Of a DNA stretch of 64,000 nucleotides, positions 34,540 to 42,722 are shown piece by piece. The notes beneath the pieces are model-generated. The model saw nothing but the letters and a program-made list of their open reading frames with translations. It did not search any database and was not told where the DNA came from. The stretch spans positions 1-64,000 of the forward strand of contig CAMAWH010000014.1 in the NCBI GenBank assembly GCA_945861635.1. The letters run 5' to 3'. Positions within the stretch are counted from its first letter, which is position 1; each line of letters opens with the position of its first letter. This DNA comes from Klebsiella pneumoniae (GTDB lineage: Bacteria; Myxococcota_A; UBA796; SXON01). A program made the position numbers and the translations under genes.

Positions 34540-37500
34540 GCAGACCTCCCGAAGCGCCGGTAAAGGACGGGCACGACCAGCATGTTGAGCGCCGTGGACG
34601 ACAGGAGCCCACCGAGGATCACGACGCCCATCGGCGCCTGGATCTCGTTGCCGGGCTCGTCGGCGCCGAGCACGAGCGGGATCAGCGCCAGCCCGGCGCA
34701 GAGCGCAGTCATCAGGATCGGCGCGAGGCGCTCCATCGACCCCTGACGGACGGCGTCTTCGATGGTGAGGCCCTCGGCCCGGACGAGGTGCTCATAGTGG
34801 CTGATCATCATGATCCCGTTACGCGTCGCGATGCCGAACAGCGTGATGAAGCCGACGAGCGCCGGGATGGAGACAACTCCCGAAGTGACCGCCACGGCGA
34901 GCACACCGCCGATGAGCGCGAGCGGCAGGTTCACGAGCGTCAGGAGCGCATTGCGCACAGACCGGAACGCGACGCCGAGCAGGAGGAAGATGCCGATGAC
35001 GACGCCGATGGACAGCAGCGAGATCGTCCGGGTGGCCTCCGCCGCGCTCTCGAACTGCCCGCCGAACACCGGGTAGTAGCCCTCCGGCATCGTGACCTTC
35101 GCCCGAACCGCCGCGCGCATGTCCTCCACCACCGACACGATGTCGCGGTCGGCCACGTTTGCCTGCACAACCATTTTCCGCTGCACGCCCTCCCGGGTGA
35201 TCGTGTTGGGGCTCGTGTCACGGACGACGCTCGCAACCGCCTTGAGCGGCACGCGCGGACCCGCGGGCGTGTCGATGGGCGTGGACAGGAGTGCCTCGAA
35301 GTCCTCGCGGGATGCATCGTCCAGCCGTACGACGAGGTCCGTCGTGCGCTGGCCCTCCAACATCGTGCCGACGACCTCGCCGGTGAAGGCGCGCTCGACC
35401 GCTTCAACGAGTTCACCCGTCGTGAGCCCATAGCGGGCCGCTGCCGCGCGGTCAGCGCGAATCTCCAGCTCGGGGATGTCCACCTGCTGCTCGATGGTCA
35501 CGTCCACCGCGCCGGGGACGTCCTCAATGGCGGCCTTCACCTGCTCCGCCACCTGCCGGAGCGTGACCAGGTCGTCGCCGAACACCTTGATTGCGATGGC
35601 CGAGCGCGACCCCGACAGCATGTGGTCGATGCGGTGGGAGAGTGGCTGGCCGACGGTGATGACCGCTCCCGGGACTTGAGACAACGCCTTGCGGAGCGCG
35701 GCAAGAAACTCCTCCTTGCTCCGTTCACTGTCGGCGAAGTCGAGCCGCACATCCAACTCGGCGGCGTTGACGTCCTGCGCGTGTTCGTCCAACTCCGCGC
35801 GCCCGGTCCTCCGAGCGGTTGCGGCGACCTCCGGGAACTCGAGGAGCACCTCCTCCACGCGCCGCCCCAGCCGGTCGCTCGCGGCGAGAGACGTCCCCGG
35901 CAAGGTCACCACGTTGAGGGTCAGGCTTCCTTCGTTGAACTCGGGGAGGAAGGAGCGGCCGAGGAAGGGCAGGATGGCGAGCGCGACGACCAGTGCGAGC
36001 ACGGACCCGCCGAGCACGAGGGCGGGCAGCCGCAGCGCGAGGTCCAGCGTCGGTGCGTAGAGCCACTTGATCCCACGCATGACGCGGCTCTCCTCGTGAT
36101 CGAGAGCCTTCGACCCCGGGAGGAGCCACGCGCACAGCGCGGGCGTGACGGTCATCGCCACCACCAGCGAGGCCGCGATGGCGACGATGTACGCCAGGCC
36201 GAGCGGCGCCAGCATCCGCCCTTCCAGCCCCGACAGGAAGAACAACGGGAGGAACACCAGGATGATGATCAGCGTCGCGAAGAGGATCGACGCTCGCACC
36301 TCGACGGATGCCTCGTACACGACCTCCAGTGGCGGTTTGGGCTCCGCGCGTCTGCGGTTCTCGCGAAGCCGGCGGAACACGTTCTCCACGTCGATGATGG
36401 CGTCATCGACCAACGCGCCCACCGCGATGGTGAGGCCCCCGATGGTCATCGTGTTCAGGGACACGCCGGTCGCCTTCATCACGAGGACGGCGGCGGCGAG
36501 CGACAACGGGATGGCGACGAGTGAGATGAGGGCCGTACGGAAGTTGCCGAGGAAGAGGACGAGGATGATCGCGACGAGGATGGCGCCGTCGCGCAGCGCC
36601 TCCGACACGTTCTCGACGGACGCCAAGATGAAGTCCGACTGCCGGAAGATGTGACGGTTGATCACCAGCCCGCTTGGGAGGGTGCCCTGGATCTCGTCGA
36701 GCGCGGCGTCGAGCTGATCGGTCAGCGCGAGCGTGTTGGCGTCAGGTTGCTTCATCACCGCGAGGATCACGGCGGGCTCGGCGTCCGCGCTGCCCTCGCC
36801 TCGCTTCACCTTGGTCCCGACCGCGACCTCGGCGAGCTGCCGGACGAGGATCGGGACACCTCGGCGAACCGCCACCGGGGTCTCGCCGATGTCATCGAGG
36901 GTCTCCGCCCGCCCGACACCCCGGAGCAGGTACTCCTGGCCAGCCTCGGCGTAAAATCCGCCGGATGCGTTGGTATTGCCCGTGCGGAGCGCATGGGCGA
37001 CCTGCTCGAAGCTCACGTCGAGGGCGCGCATCGCTTCAGGGCGAAGGCGCACCTGGATCTGACGCACCGCACCGCCAATCGGGACCACCTGCGAGACGCC
37101 CCCGACCGAGAGCAGCCGCTTTCGGACGACCCAGTCCGCGAGCGTCCTCGCCTCCATCATCTGGGACAGGCGGCCCTCCTCGGTCGCTGCGGGCTCCTCC
37201 CACTTCAACGAGAGGAAGAGGATCTCGCCCATCACCGAAGAGACCGGAGCCATCGACGGCGGAGCGATGTCGCTCGGGAGCTGCGACGCGACCATCTGGA
37301 GCTTCTCGTTCACGATCTGGCGCGCGACGAGGATGTCTGTTCCCCAGTCGAACTCCACCCACACGATCGAGATGCCGACGGCGGACGCCGAACGTACGCG
37401 CCGCACGCCGGTCGCGCCGTTCACCGCGGTCTCGATAGGGAACGTCACGAGCGTCTCGACCTCCTCGGGCGCGAGCCCATGGGCCTCCGTGAGTACGGTG

Positions 37501-37637
37501 ACGGTCGGGGCCGTGAGGTCCGGGAACACGTCCACGGGCATCTTCCGCGCGATGTCGATGCCGACGAGGAGCATCAACAGCGCTGCCGCGAGAACGAGGA
37601 GCCGGTTCTGCACCGACCATTGGATGAGGCGGTTCAT
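34536..37637 (-). CDS. Heavy-metal RND efflux pump (CusA/CzcA family)
   Basis: 1033 residues, the normal size. HME-RND hallmarks: MNRLIQWSVQNRLLVLAAALLMLLVG as helix 1, MPVDVFPDLTAPTVTVLTEA just after it, two large periplasmic loops, and twelve membrane helices. The helix-4 region reads IAVGALVDDAIIDVENVFRRLRE, close to CusA-like and other HME proteins but not the DFG..VD of CzcA, so the metal (Cu/Ag versus divalent ions) cannot be fixed. It moves metal from periplasm and membrane out through the outer-membrane factor using the proton gradient. It overlaps the outer-membrane factor gene and follows the adaptor gene by 11 bp. Confidence 0.93.
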   Translation of the reverse strand: MNRLIQWSVQNRLLVLAAALLMLLVGIDIARKMPVDVFPDLTAPTVTVLTEAHGLAPEEVETLVTFPIETAVNGATGVRRVRSASAVGISIVWVEFDWGTDILVARQIVNEKLQMVASQLPSDIAPPSMAPVSSVMGEILFLSLKWEEPAATEEGRLSQMMEARTLADWVVRKRLLSVGGVSQVVPIGGAVRQIQVRLRPEAMRALDVSFEQVAHALRTGNTNASGGFYAEAGQEYLLRGVGRAETLDDIGETPVAVRRGVPILVRQLAEVAVGTKVKRGEGSADAEPAVILAVMKQPDANTLALTDQLDAALDEIQGTLPSGLVINRHIFRQSDFILASVENVSEALRDGAILVAIILVLFLGNFRTALISLVAIPLSLAAAVLVMKATGVSLNTMTIGGLTIAVGALVDDAIIDVENVFRRLRENRRRAEPKPPLEVVYEASVEVRASILFATLIIILVFLPLFFLSGLEGRMLAPLGLAYIVAIAASLVVAMTVTPALCAWLLPGSKALDHEESRVMRGIKWLYAPTLDLALRLPALVLGGSVLALVVALAILPFLGRSFLPEFNEGSLTLNVVTLPGTSLAASDRLGRRVEEVLLEFPEVAATARRTGRAELDEHAQDVNAAELDVRLDFADSERSKEEFLAALRKALSQVPGAVITVGQPLSHRIDHMLSGSRSAIAIKVFGDDLVTLRQVAEQVKAAIEDVPGAVDVTIEQQVDIPELEIRADRAAAARYGLTTGELVEAVERAFTGEVVGTMLEGQRTTDLVVRLDDASREDFEALLSTPIDTPAGPRVPLKAVASVVRDTSPNTITREGVQRKMVVQANVADRDIVSVVEDMRAAVRAKVTMPEGYYPVFGGQFESAAEATRTISLLSIGVVIGIFLLLGVAFRSVRNALLTLVNLPLALIGGVLAVAVTSGVVSIPALVGFITLFGIATRNGIMMISHYEHLVRAEGLTIEDAVRQGSMERLAPILMTALCAGLALIPLVLGADEPGNEIQAPMGVVILGGLLSSTALNMLVVPVLYRRFGRSA

Positions 37638-37648
37638 GGGTCGGGCTC

Positions 37649-39202
37649 CTAGTGCGCGTGGCCGTGCTCAGGGATCGCGCCCCCGGCGGTGGAGAGCTTG
37701 ATCTCGTACGCGCCTCGACTCACGACGCGCTCTCCGGCCACGATCCCGGCGAGCACCTGCACGAGCCCGTCCGCCCGTGCGCCGAGCTTGACGCGACGGG
37801 CGAAGAAGCTCTCCCCTCCCTCCATGACGTAGACGGTTGGGCGCCCGCCGTCGTCGACGACCGCCTCCCCGGGGATCACGACGCCCTCCACGGACGCGAC
37901 CGTGTGGACGGTGACCTTGGCGAACATCCCCGGCTTCAGCGTGCCCGCAGCGTTGTCGATCTCGAAGATGACCGGGACCGTGCGCGTGTCGGGGTCCACC
38001 GCGGCACCGATGGCCACCAGGCCGCCCTCGACGTGGAAGGGTGTGTCGAAGCCCGACACCGTGAACGTCGCGCCCGGCGAGCCCTCCACCTTCGGCGCGT
38101 CGCTGTCGGCGACGTGGCAGTACAGCCAGACGCGGGCGGGATCGACGATCAAGAGCAGGCGTGAGCCGGCGTTGACCAGCGCGCCGGGGGCCACCTCGGC
38201 GAACGCGACGACCCCGTCGAGCGGCGACCGGATGTCGAGCGCGGCCCCGCCCCCGCTTCCGTTCCAGGCTCCGCGCTGCGCGTCGGCCGCTCGCAGATCG
38301 GAGGCCGCTACGTCGCGGGCCGACCGCGCGGCGTCGAGCTGCTTCTGGGAGTACACGGCGGCACCGTGAAGCTCCTCCGCGCGGGCGAGATCCTTCTCCG
38401 AGAGAGCAAGCGCGGCGGCAGCACGGGAGGCCGCCCCTTCGGCCCCGGCCGCATCACCGGAGAGCGGCAGCAGCGAGAAGAGGGCCTCGCCCCGCTTCAC
38501 GCGCAGGCCGACGTAGGGCGCTGCACCCGAGGTCCGCACCCGGCCCGCCACCGGCGCGACGATCTCCGCCGAGCGGCCGGCGACAGGGCTGATCTCCCCG
38601 CTCGCGCGCACCCCCCCGCGAATCGACCGCTGCACCGCGGCTGCGGTCGCGTACTGCGTCTTCCACTGGGATTCCTTGAGGTAGCCCACGGTGCTCTCGC
38701 CGCCGCCTTCTTCCGGCGGAGCGGCAGCCACCGCAGCATCGGTCGTGCCGTGGACCGTCACCGCTCCGACCTCGACCGTGCCGGCCACAGGGCCTTCGAG
38801 CACGAGCGTCAGCGTCGCCTCGCCCGCCTTGCCCGGCTTCACCGTGGGCTTGAAGATGCCGTTGCGGAGCAGCTTCTCGGCGACGAAGCGCTCCTCGGTG
38901 CCGTCCGCGTACCGGAGCGTCGCCGTCACCCGACCGTCGGTCACCCAGTGGAACGCCTCGGGGTCGCCTGCGTCCGTGAAGTGGGCGACCAGCGGCGACT
39001 CCTGCCCCGCCACGAACGACGGGTACTCCATGAACAACTCCAGCCCCGACTGGTAGAGCGTCACGGTCAAGCCCGGTCGGGGATCGTCTGCAGCTTCGGG
39101 GGCGTGACCTTCGCCTTCATGGGCATGGTCATGGCCGCCGGGGAACCCCGCGCAGGCGAGGGCAAACGCGGAGCAGGGGAGGAGGAAGAGGAGCGCGCGC
39201 AT
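37649..39202 (-). CDS. RND periplasmic adaptor (CusB-like) with N-terminal metal-binding segments
   Basis: 517 residues, first gene of the efflux operon. A lipoprotein leader ends in ALAC (Cys17) and is followed by a His-rich patch (GGHDHAHEGEGHAPE, about 22-36). A beta domain unlike the usual adaptor core spans about 45-165. The classical adaptor follows: YLKESQWKTQYATAAAVQRSIRGGVRASGEISP, the biotinyl-lipoyl half GRSAEIVAPVAGRV, a helical hairpin, and membrane-proximal domains. The C-terminus ends IPEHGHAH, another metal patch. It starts at ATG 39200-39202, eight bases after the palindromic operator. Confidence 0.9.
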   Translation of the reverse strand: MRALLFLLPCSAFALACAGFPGGHDHAHEGEGHAPEAADDPRPGLTVTLYQSGLELFMEYPSFVAGQESPLVAHFTDAGDPEAFHWVTDGRVTATLRYADGTEERFVAEKLLRNGIFKPTVKPGKAGEATLTLVLEGPVAGTVEVGAVTVHGTTDAAVAAAPPEEGGGESTVGYLKESQWKTQYATAAAVQRSIRGGVRASGEISPVAGRSAEIVAPVAGRVRTSGAAPYVGLRVKRGEALFSLLPLSGDAAGAEGAASRAAAALALSEKDLARAEELHGAAVYSQKQLDAARSARDVAASDLRAADAQRGAWNGSGGGAALDIRSPLDGVVAFAEVAPGALVNAGSRLLLIVDPARVWLYCHVADSDAPKVEGSPGATFTVSGFDTPFHVEGGLVAIGAAVDPDTRTVPVIFEIDNAAGTLKPGMFAKVTVHTVASVEGVVIPGEAVVDDGGRPTVYVMEGGESFFARRVKLGARADGLVQVLAGIVAGERVVSRGAYEIKLSTAGGAIPEHGHAH

Positions 39203-39210
39203 CCTGTCTA

Positions 39211-39237
39211 CTACTATCGATAGTAGATCGGTGTCAA
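39211..39237 (-). promoter_or_regulatory. Operator and promoter of the metal efflux operon
   Basis: CTACTATCGATAGTAG (39211-39226) is a perfect 16-bp palindrome of the TAC..GTA type bound by BlaI/MecI/CopY repressors. On the minus strand it follows TTGACA (39237-39232). A TAGTAG 18 bp downstream overlaps its edge and would place the start near the adaptor's ATG. A repressor bound here would cover the promoter. The -35 lies over the stop codon of the M56 gene. Confidence 0.75.
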
Positions 39238-40184
39238 TGCCGGGCGAGCAGAAGATCCTCGATGAAGTGGTGGATCGGCTCCGCGCCGATCATGCCGAGC
39301 GCAACCGCCGCGACCGCGATCACTCCCGTCAGCACGAGTCCGCGAGCCCTCACTGGAGTCGGGGGGCCTTCGAGCAGGAGGACCACCCGCTGTTCGAGCG
39401 GATGCGCTCCGAAGGCGAGCGCGGAGATGGAAAGCGGGCCCGGCCGCTCGCTCATCAACCGTGCCATTCGCACGAGCGCGTCGGCGACGGCGATGCCACC
39501 GACCTCGGCTGCCGCCTCGGCGTCGGCCGACTCGTCGGCGGCGGCACGGAAGGCGGATGCGAGCCCCGATCCGGGCAGGCCGAACGTCGCCGCGATCTGC
39601 AGGAACGCGAGCGCAGCAGGATCCCTCCGGCGGAGGTGCGCGTGCTCGTGCGCGAGAGCGGCCGCCACTGCGAGGTTGCCCAGGTGCCCCCGCAGCCCGG
39701 CGGAGAGCAGCACGCGGGGCCGGAGCACGCCGGTCGCAAGACAGAGGGGGGCGTCGCCGGGGACTTCGACGAGCGCGCCATTCCGGGCGCCGAGCGCCTG
39801 CAACGCGAGAAGATCGACGGAGGCGCGCCAAAGGCGCCGCGCGGTGACGAGACTGCGGACTGCGACCAGAGGGACCAGCACGACGCCGAGCACGAGCAAC
39901 GGCGCGTGTACGTCCCCGTGGACCCCGCACAGGTGGAGTCCGTGGTCGTGCGCGTGGCAGTGGTCGGGATGGACGCCGAGCACGTCGAGGGCCGTGGGAA
40001 TCACCAGCGCCAGGGCGAGACCGGCGCTCGCAATGATCGGGAGCGCGCCCGCCACGAGGAGCGCATCGGCGCGTCGTGCCGATGGCAACCGGCTTGCCGC
40101 TCGCATGGCCACCGGCCAGATCGTGGACGCACCAAGCCCCGCGACAAGTGCGATTCCCGCGACCTGGACGAGGAATGGGATCAA
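39234..40184 (-). CDS. M56 (BlaR1-type) membrane metallopeptidase with His/Cys-rich sensor loop
   Basis: 316 residues. Four or five membrane helices surround a cytoplasmic zinc peptidase motif HEHAH at 179-183 followed by LRRRD, the M56 signature of BlaR1/MecR1. In BlaR1 the sensor is a C-terminal penicillin-binding domain; here that domain is absent. Instead the loop after the second helix (residues 72-93) holds eight His and two Cys, ideal for metal binding. It is predicted to sense periplasmic metal and trigger loss of the neighbouring BlaI-like repressor. It starts inside the repressor stop (4-bp overlap) and ends at the efflux promoter. Confidence 0.85.
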   Translation of the reverse strand: MIPFLVQVAGIALVAGLGASTIWPVAMRAASRLPSARRADALLVAGALPIIASAGLALALVIPTALDVLGVHPDHCHAHDHGLHLCGVHGDVHAPLLVLGVVLVPLVAVRSLVTARRLWRASVDLLALQALGARNGALVEVPGDAPLCLATGVLRPRVLLSAGLRGHLGNLAVAAALAHEHAHLRRRDPAALAFLQIAATFGLPGSGLASAFRAAADESADAEAAAEVGGIAVADALVRMARLMSERPGPLSISALAFGAHPLEQRVVLLLEGPPTPVRARGLVLTGVIAVAAVALGMIGAEPIHHFIEDLLLARH

Positions 40185-40564
40185 CGGCTCCGCCGGGCGC
40201 GGATCAACTCTTCCAGGCGGTCGAGGAGCGGGCCGTCCGCCGCTGCAGCAGCGTCCACGAAGGCCGCCAGCCCCGCGTCGCCGTGCTGTGCCACGATGCG
40301 GGCCGCGAGGGCGTCAACGCGCTTCTGCTCGAAGGCTTCGCGTGTCAGGGCGGGGACGTAGCGCCAAGCCAGCCCCTCCTTCTCGCGGAGCAGGAGGCCC
40401 TTCTTGAACAGACGGTCAAGGGTCGTCATCAGCGTGGTGTAGGCGCGCTCGCCCGGTTGGGCCTGCCGCGCGAACAACTCGCGCGCCGTAGCCGTCTCCA
40501 GGTCCCAGACCAGGGCGAGCACGTCCGCTTCGAGCGGGCCGAGGGCGTCGAGAGGGTCGAGCAT
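40181..40564 (-). CDS. BlaI/MecI/CopY-family transcriptional repressor
   Basis: 127 residues. The winged-helix signature is clear: LGPLEADVLALVWDLETATARELFARQAQPGERAYTTLMTTLDRLFKKGLLLREKEGLAWRYVPALTREAF. The C-terminal helices form the dimerisation half (VDALAARIVAQHGDAGLAAFVDAA). Family members repress by binding TACA/TGTA-like palindromes and are inactivated by partner M56 peptidases or, in CopY, by metal. The gene overlaps the M56 gene and lies upstream of the efflux operon on the same strand. An imperfect operator precedes it, so it probably also represses itself. Confidence 0.9.
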   Translation of the reverse strand: MLDPLDALGPLEADVLALVWDLETATARELFARQAQPGERAYTTLMTTLDRLFKKGLLLREKEGLAWRYVPALTREAFEQKRVDALAARIVAQHGDAGLAAFVDAAAAADGPLLDRLEELIRARRSR

Positions 40565-40586
40565 CGCGAGCCGGTATCCGGGACGG

Positions 40587-40605
40587 CTACGACTGGCAAT
40601 AGTAG
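40587..40605 (-). promoter_or_regulatory. Imperfect BlaI-type operator before the repressor gene
   Basis: The minus strand reads CTACTATTGCCAGTCGTAG. The left half CTACTA is identical to the efflux-operon operator and the right half matches at 5 of 6 positions. TACTAT could be a -10 element. It is 23 bp from the repressor start. Confidence 0.5.
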
Positions 40606-40641
40606 GATGCCTTGGTTCCCGCCGGTCAGGAGGTCAACAAC

Positions 40642-40903
40642 AGCCCCCGCCCCACCCGGGCCCCGAGGTCCGTACCGACTATCTCCCTGTTGAACCGTTC
40701 GAATTGCCCACGTTCTTCGGCGTTCGGAGCGAGGCAAGAAGTTCGAACCTGTTCTAATAACCCCCACCATACCTGCACACCGGGGACTTCCCGACGGCGA
40801 ACCCACCGGATCGAGTTCAAGCGCCGCGGGGGGATACCGGGTCAGGCAGGCACAGAACGCCCGGTTCCATAGGTTCTTCGCCGGACGATTCGGAGTTCAA
40901 GCG
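40642..40903. repeat. Array repeat copy R3 (to 40772) plus two segments ending GTTCAAGCG
   Basis: R3 spans 40642-40772 and ends CCCCCACCATAC. Segments ending GTTCAAGCG follow at 40815-40823 and 40895-40903, the same two-segment layout as after R2. On the minus strand a frame from TTG 40820 to 40626 encodes 64 residues aligned with the R2 product. No other gene is seen in 40565-40927. Confidence 0.8.
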
Positions 40904-40927
40904 CGTACGGCGAGGCGTCTCGGTCGC

Positions 40928-41338
40928 TCACTCCGGGATCACTCGCAGACTCCGTCCGTCCTTGAGTCGTACGGCACACATGTGCCGTCGATCCAGGCTG
41001 ATCACGAGATCCGTCCCCAATCGCTCCGCGAGGGCAACCACGTTCGCGTCGGTGCCTCCGAGCGGGAAGTCACCGTATTGCTCGACCAGCTCCGCCATGC
41101 GGTCAAGGTCCTCGGCCTTGGGGGCCTCCACCCGCATCGCGCGGAGCCCACGCAGAAAGGCCGCCTCGACGCTTGGCTTCATCCTCGTCCCGATGAGGTA
41201 CGTCGCCTCGGCGACGACCATCGCTGGGATCACCAGCCGCAGTCCGGGCGTGCGCATGGCGGCGACGCACCGAGAATGATCCTGATCGTCGGCATCGACG
41301 GCAGCGTACAGCGGTCCCGTGTCAACGACGGCGAGCAC
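40928..41338 (-). CDS. vapC: PIN-domain toxin VapC (module 1)
   Basis: 136 residues from GTG 41336-41338. PIN-domain elements: VVDTGPLYAAVDADDQDH with the first active-site Asp, the acidic VVAEATYLIG segment, GGTDANVVALAERLGTDLVISLDRRHM with later acidic residues. VapC toxins are Mg-dependent RNases, often cutting tRNA or rRNA. The start overlaps the end of the antitoxin gene by 17 bp, the usual coupling. The open frame continuing upstream is antisense or overlapping noise. Confidence 0.85.
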   Translation of the reverse strand: MLAVVDTGPLYAAVDADDQDHSRCVAAMRTPGLRLVIPAMVVAEATYLIGTRMKPSVEAAFLRGLRAMRVEAPKAEDLDRMAELVEQYGDFPLGGTDANVVALAERLGTDLVISLDRRHMCAVRLKDGRSLRVIPE

Positions 41339-41561
41339 TGTTCCACTCGCGGGCGAGGATGTCCTCCGCGTCACGCGCGGTGCTCTTCGTACCACTCCGA
41401 CCGAGTGCGGCAAACGGGAGGTCGGGTGGATCGGCGGCGCCGCCGAACGCCCGGGAGATCGCTCCGCGCACGAGTTCGGAGACCGAGGTGCCCCGGCGCT
41501 CGGCCTCGTCGACGACCGTTGCCGCAAGGTCTTCGGGGAGGGAGATGGTGATGCGGTGCAT
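41322..41561 (-). CDS. vapB: Ribbon-helix-helix antitoxin VapB (module 1)
   Basis: 79 residues. The N-terminus HRITISLPEDLAATVVDEAERRGTSVSELVRGAISRAF is a CopG/Arc-type ribbon-helix-helix DNA-binding domain. The acidic/basic C-terminal tail (GRSGTKSTARDAEDILAREWNSARRR) should wrap the toxin. It autoregulates through an operator just upstream. The predicted transcription start coincides with the ATG, suggesting a leaderless message. Confidence 0.85.
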   Translation of the reverse strand: MHRITISLPEDLAATVVDEAERRGTSVSELVRGAISRAFGGAADPPDLPFAALGRSGTKSTARDAEDILAREWNSARRR

Positions 41562-41564
41562 ACT

Positions 41565-41596
41565 GCATACTTATGCCTGACTCCGCGACTCGGCAA
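41565..41596 (-). promoter_or_regulatory. Promoter and operator of toxin-antitoxin module 1
   Basis: On the minus strand TTGCCG (41596-41591), 17 bp, TAAGTA (41573-41568); the ATG begins seven bases after the -10. GCATA/TATGC (41565-41576) is an inverted repeat over the -10, a likely repressor site. The -35 lies on the first base of repeat R4. Confidence 0.5.
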
Positions 41597-41726
41597 GCCC
41601 CCGCCCCACCCGCGCCCCGAGGTCCGTCCCGACAATCTCACCGTTGAACCGTTCGAATCGACCACGTTCTTCCGCGTTCGGGGCGAGGCAGAAAGTTCGA
41701 ACCTGTTCTAATAACCCCCACCACAC
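41596..41726. repeat. Array repeat copy R4
   Basis: 131 bp with both internal inverted pairs intact (CGCCCCGA/TCGGGGCG and GTTCGAA/TTCGAAC) and ending CCCCCACCACAC (41715-41726). The minus strand reads WWGLLEQVRTFCLAPNAEER in the shared frame. No exact GTTCAAGCG follows; the next piece has GGTTCGAACCG instead. Confidence 0.85.
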
Positions 41727-41806
41727 ACGATGGCCGATGGCGACCGGATGATTGCCCCCGGCCATTGTAGATTTTCGTGGTTCGAACCGAACGGACGTGC
41801 CCCAAC

Positions 41807-42202
41807 CTACGGTGCTGAAAAGTCCGCTTCGCCGAGTAGATCCTGGTCGAACGTCACCACCTGCGTGCACCCCGCATCGCGCGCCCGTTCCGCGATCAGG
41901 TAGTCGGCGAACCCGCCCTTCCCTGCGGCGTACCGGCGAACGGCGCGCAGGCAACGGTCCGCCGACTCGAAGGTCAGATGCTCCGCTTCCAGGAGCGCGC
42001 GGACCGCGTCGGCGATGGCCGCGCGGCCCAGCCGGTATCGGCTCTGAAGCACCCACACGACCTCCGCCAGCACCACATCGCCGATGAAGAAGGTCTCCCC
42101 GGCCTGCGGGCCCCTGGCGAGCCGCGTGACCGCCCGACGATGCTGCTCTTCGTCGTCCTTGGCGAGGAACCGCACCAGTACGTTCGTGTCGAGCGCGATC
42201 AC
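41807..42202 (-). CDS. vapC: PIN-domain toxin VapC (module 2)
   Basis: 131 residues. MIALDTNVLVRFLAKDDEEQHRRA carries the first catalytic Asp (D5), FFIGDVVLAEVVWVLQSRYRLGR the glutamate, and GGFADYLIAERARDAGCTQVVTFDQDL the last acidic cluster, all as in VapC RNases. The ATG overlaps the antitoxin stop by 4 bp (42199-42202). Confidence 0.92.
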   Translation of the reverse strand: MIALDTNVLVRFLAKDDEEQHRRAVTRLARGPQAGETFFIGDVVLAEVVWVLQSRYRLGRAAIADAVRALLEAEHLTFESADRCLRAVRRYAAGKGGFADYLIAERARDAGCTQVVTFDQDLLGEADFSAP

Positions 42203-42453
42203 CGGACGGATCGCTCGAACTCGTCCGAGATCGCCGCCGCAATCGCGTCGTCCAAGTCCGCCGAACGCGTCACGCTCGGCGAGCCGATCAGGCCAGCAAG
42301 GGACAACAGGTCCCTGGTCCTCGCGAACAGCTCGACCACCCCGTCCGGCCGAACCAGGAACTCGAGGCGGTCGCCGGCTTCCACGCCCAAGGCATCCCGG
42401 ACCGGCTTCGGGATGGTGATCTGTCCTTTCGAAGTGAGGGTAGCGGTTGACAT
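42199..42453 (-). CDS. vapB: AbrB/SpoVT-type antitoxin VapB (module 2)
   Basis: 84 residues from ATG 42451-42453 with AAGGAGT upstream. MSTATLTSKGQITIPKPVRDALGVEAGDRLEFLVRPDGVVELFAR is a swapped-hairpin AbrB DNA-binding domain. The acidic C-terminus (DLDDAIAAAISDEFERSVR) is the toxin-neutralising tail. The longer upstream frame lies in the repeat R5 and is not part of the gene. Confidence 0.93.
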   Translation of the reverse strand: MSTATLTSKGQITIPKPVRDALGVEAGDRLEFLVRPDGVVELFARTRDLLSLAGLIGSPSVTRSADLDDAIAAAISDEFERSVR

Positions 42454-42459
42454 ATGACT

Positions 42460-42497
42460 CCTTACTTCATGGTAAGGCGCGCGGACCATGCCGTCAA
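42460..42497 (-). promoter_or_regulatory. Promoter and operator of toxin-antitoxin module 2
   Basis: Minus strand TTGACG (42497-42492), 17 bp, TACCAT (42474-42469). CCTTAC-N6-GTAAGG (42460-42477) is an inverted repeat spanning the -10, a fitting AbrB-type autoregulation site. A short leader with AAGGAG precedes the antitoxin ATG. Confidence 0.7.
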
Positions 42498-42530
42498 TCG
42501 GGGAAGCCGCCAAGTCCCCGATGGCCGGCA

Positions 42531-42722
42531 AGCCCCCGCCCCACCCTCGTCCCGAGGCGCATGCGGACGATCTCTGCGTTAAACCGTTCAAATTGCCCAC
42601 GTTCTGCCGCGTTCGGGGCGAGGCAAGAAGTTCGAACCTGTGCTAACAACCCCCACCACATCAGACGGACACCGGAACCTGGGCCTTTCGTCTGCTTCTA
42701 CGGCGCTTTCGCCGGTTCAACC
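42531..42722. repeat. Array repeat copy R5 (to 42661) plus segment F
   Basis: R5 (42531-42661) is the most diverged full copy (several changes in the first third) but keeps the ends and ends CCCCCACCACAT. Segment F after it carries CAGACG...CGTCTG and ends GGTTCAACCG (one base from the 9-mer) inside the 3' end of the module-3 toxin gene. Confidence 0.75.

Noticed and set aside
34425..36524. A 699-codon open frame on the plus strand antisense to the RND pump
   Set aside because: Arg/Asp/His-rich product with no family resemblance; it is the usual GC-rich antisense shadow of the strongly conserved pump gene.
30139..42661. Dispersed repeats as insertion sequences or MITEs
   Set aside because: No terminal inverted repeats with target duplications, no transposase, and copies only at module borders in the array. 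A genome-wide count would be needed to exclude a MITE fully.
30139..42661. Repeats as tRNA fragments because of GTTCGAAC and an ACCCCCACCA end
   Set aside because: No complete cloverleaf can be drawn around these pieces; only the end matches tRNA-Leu.
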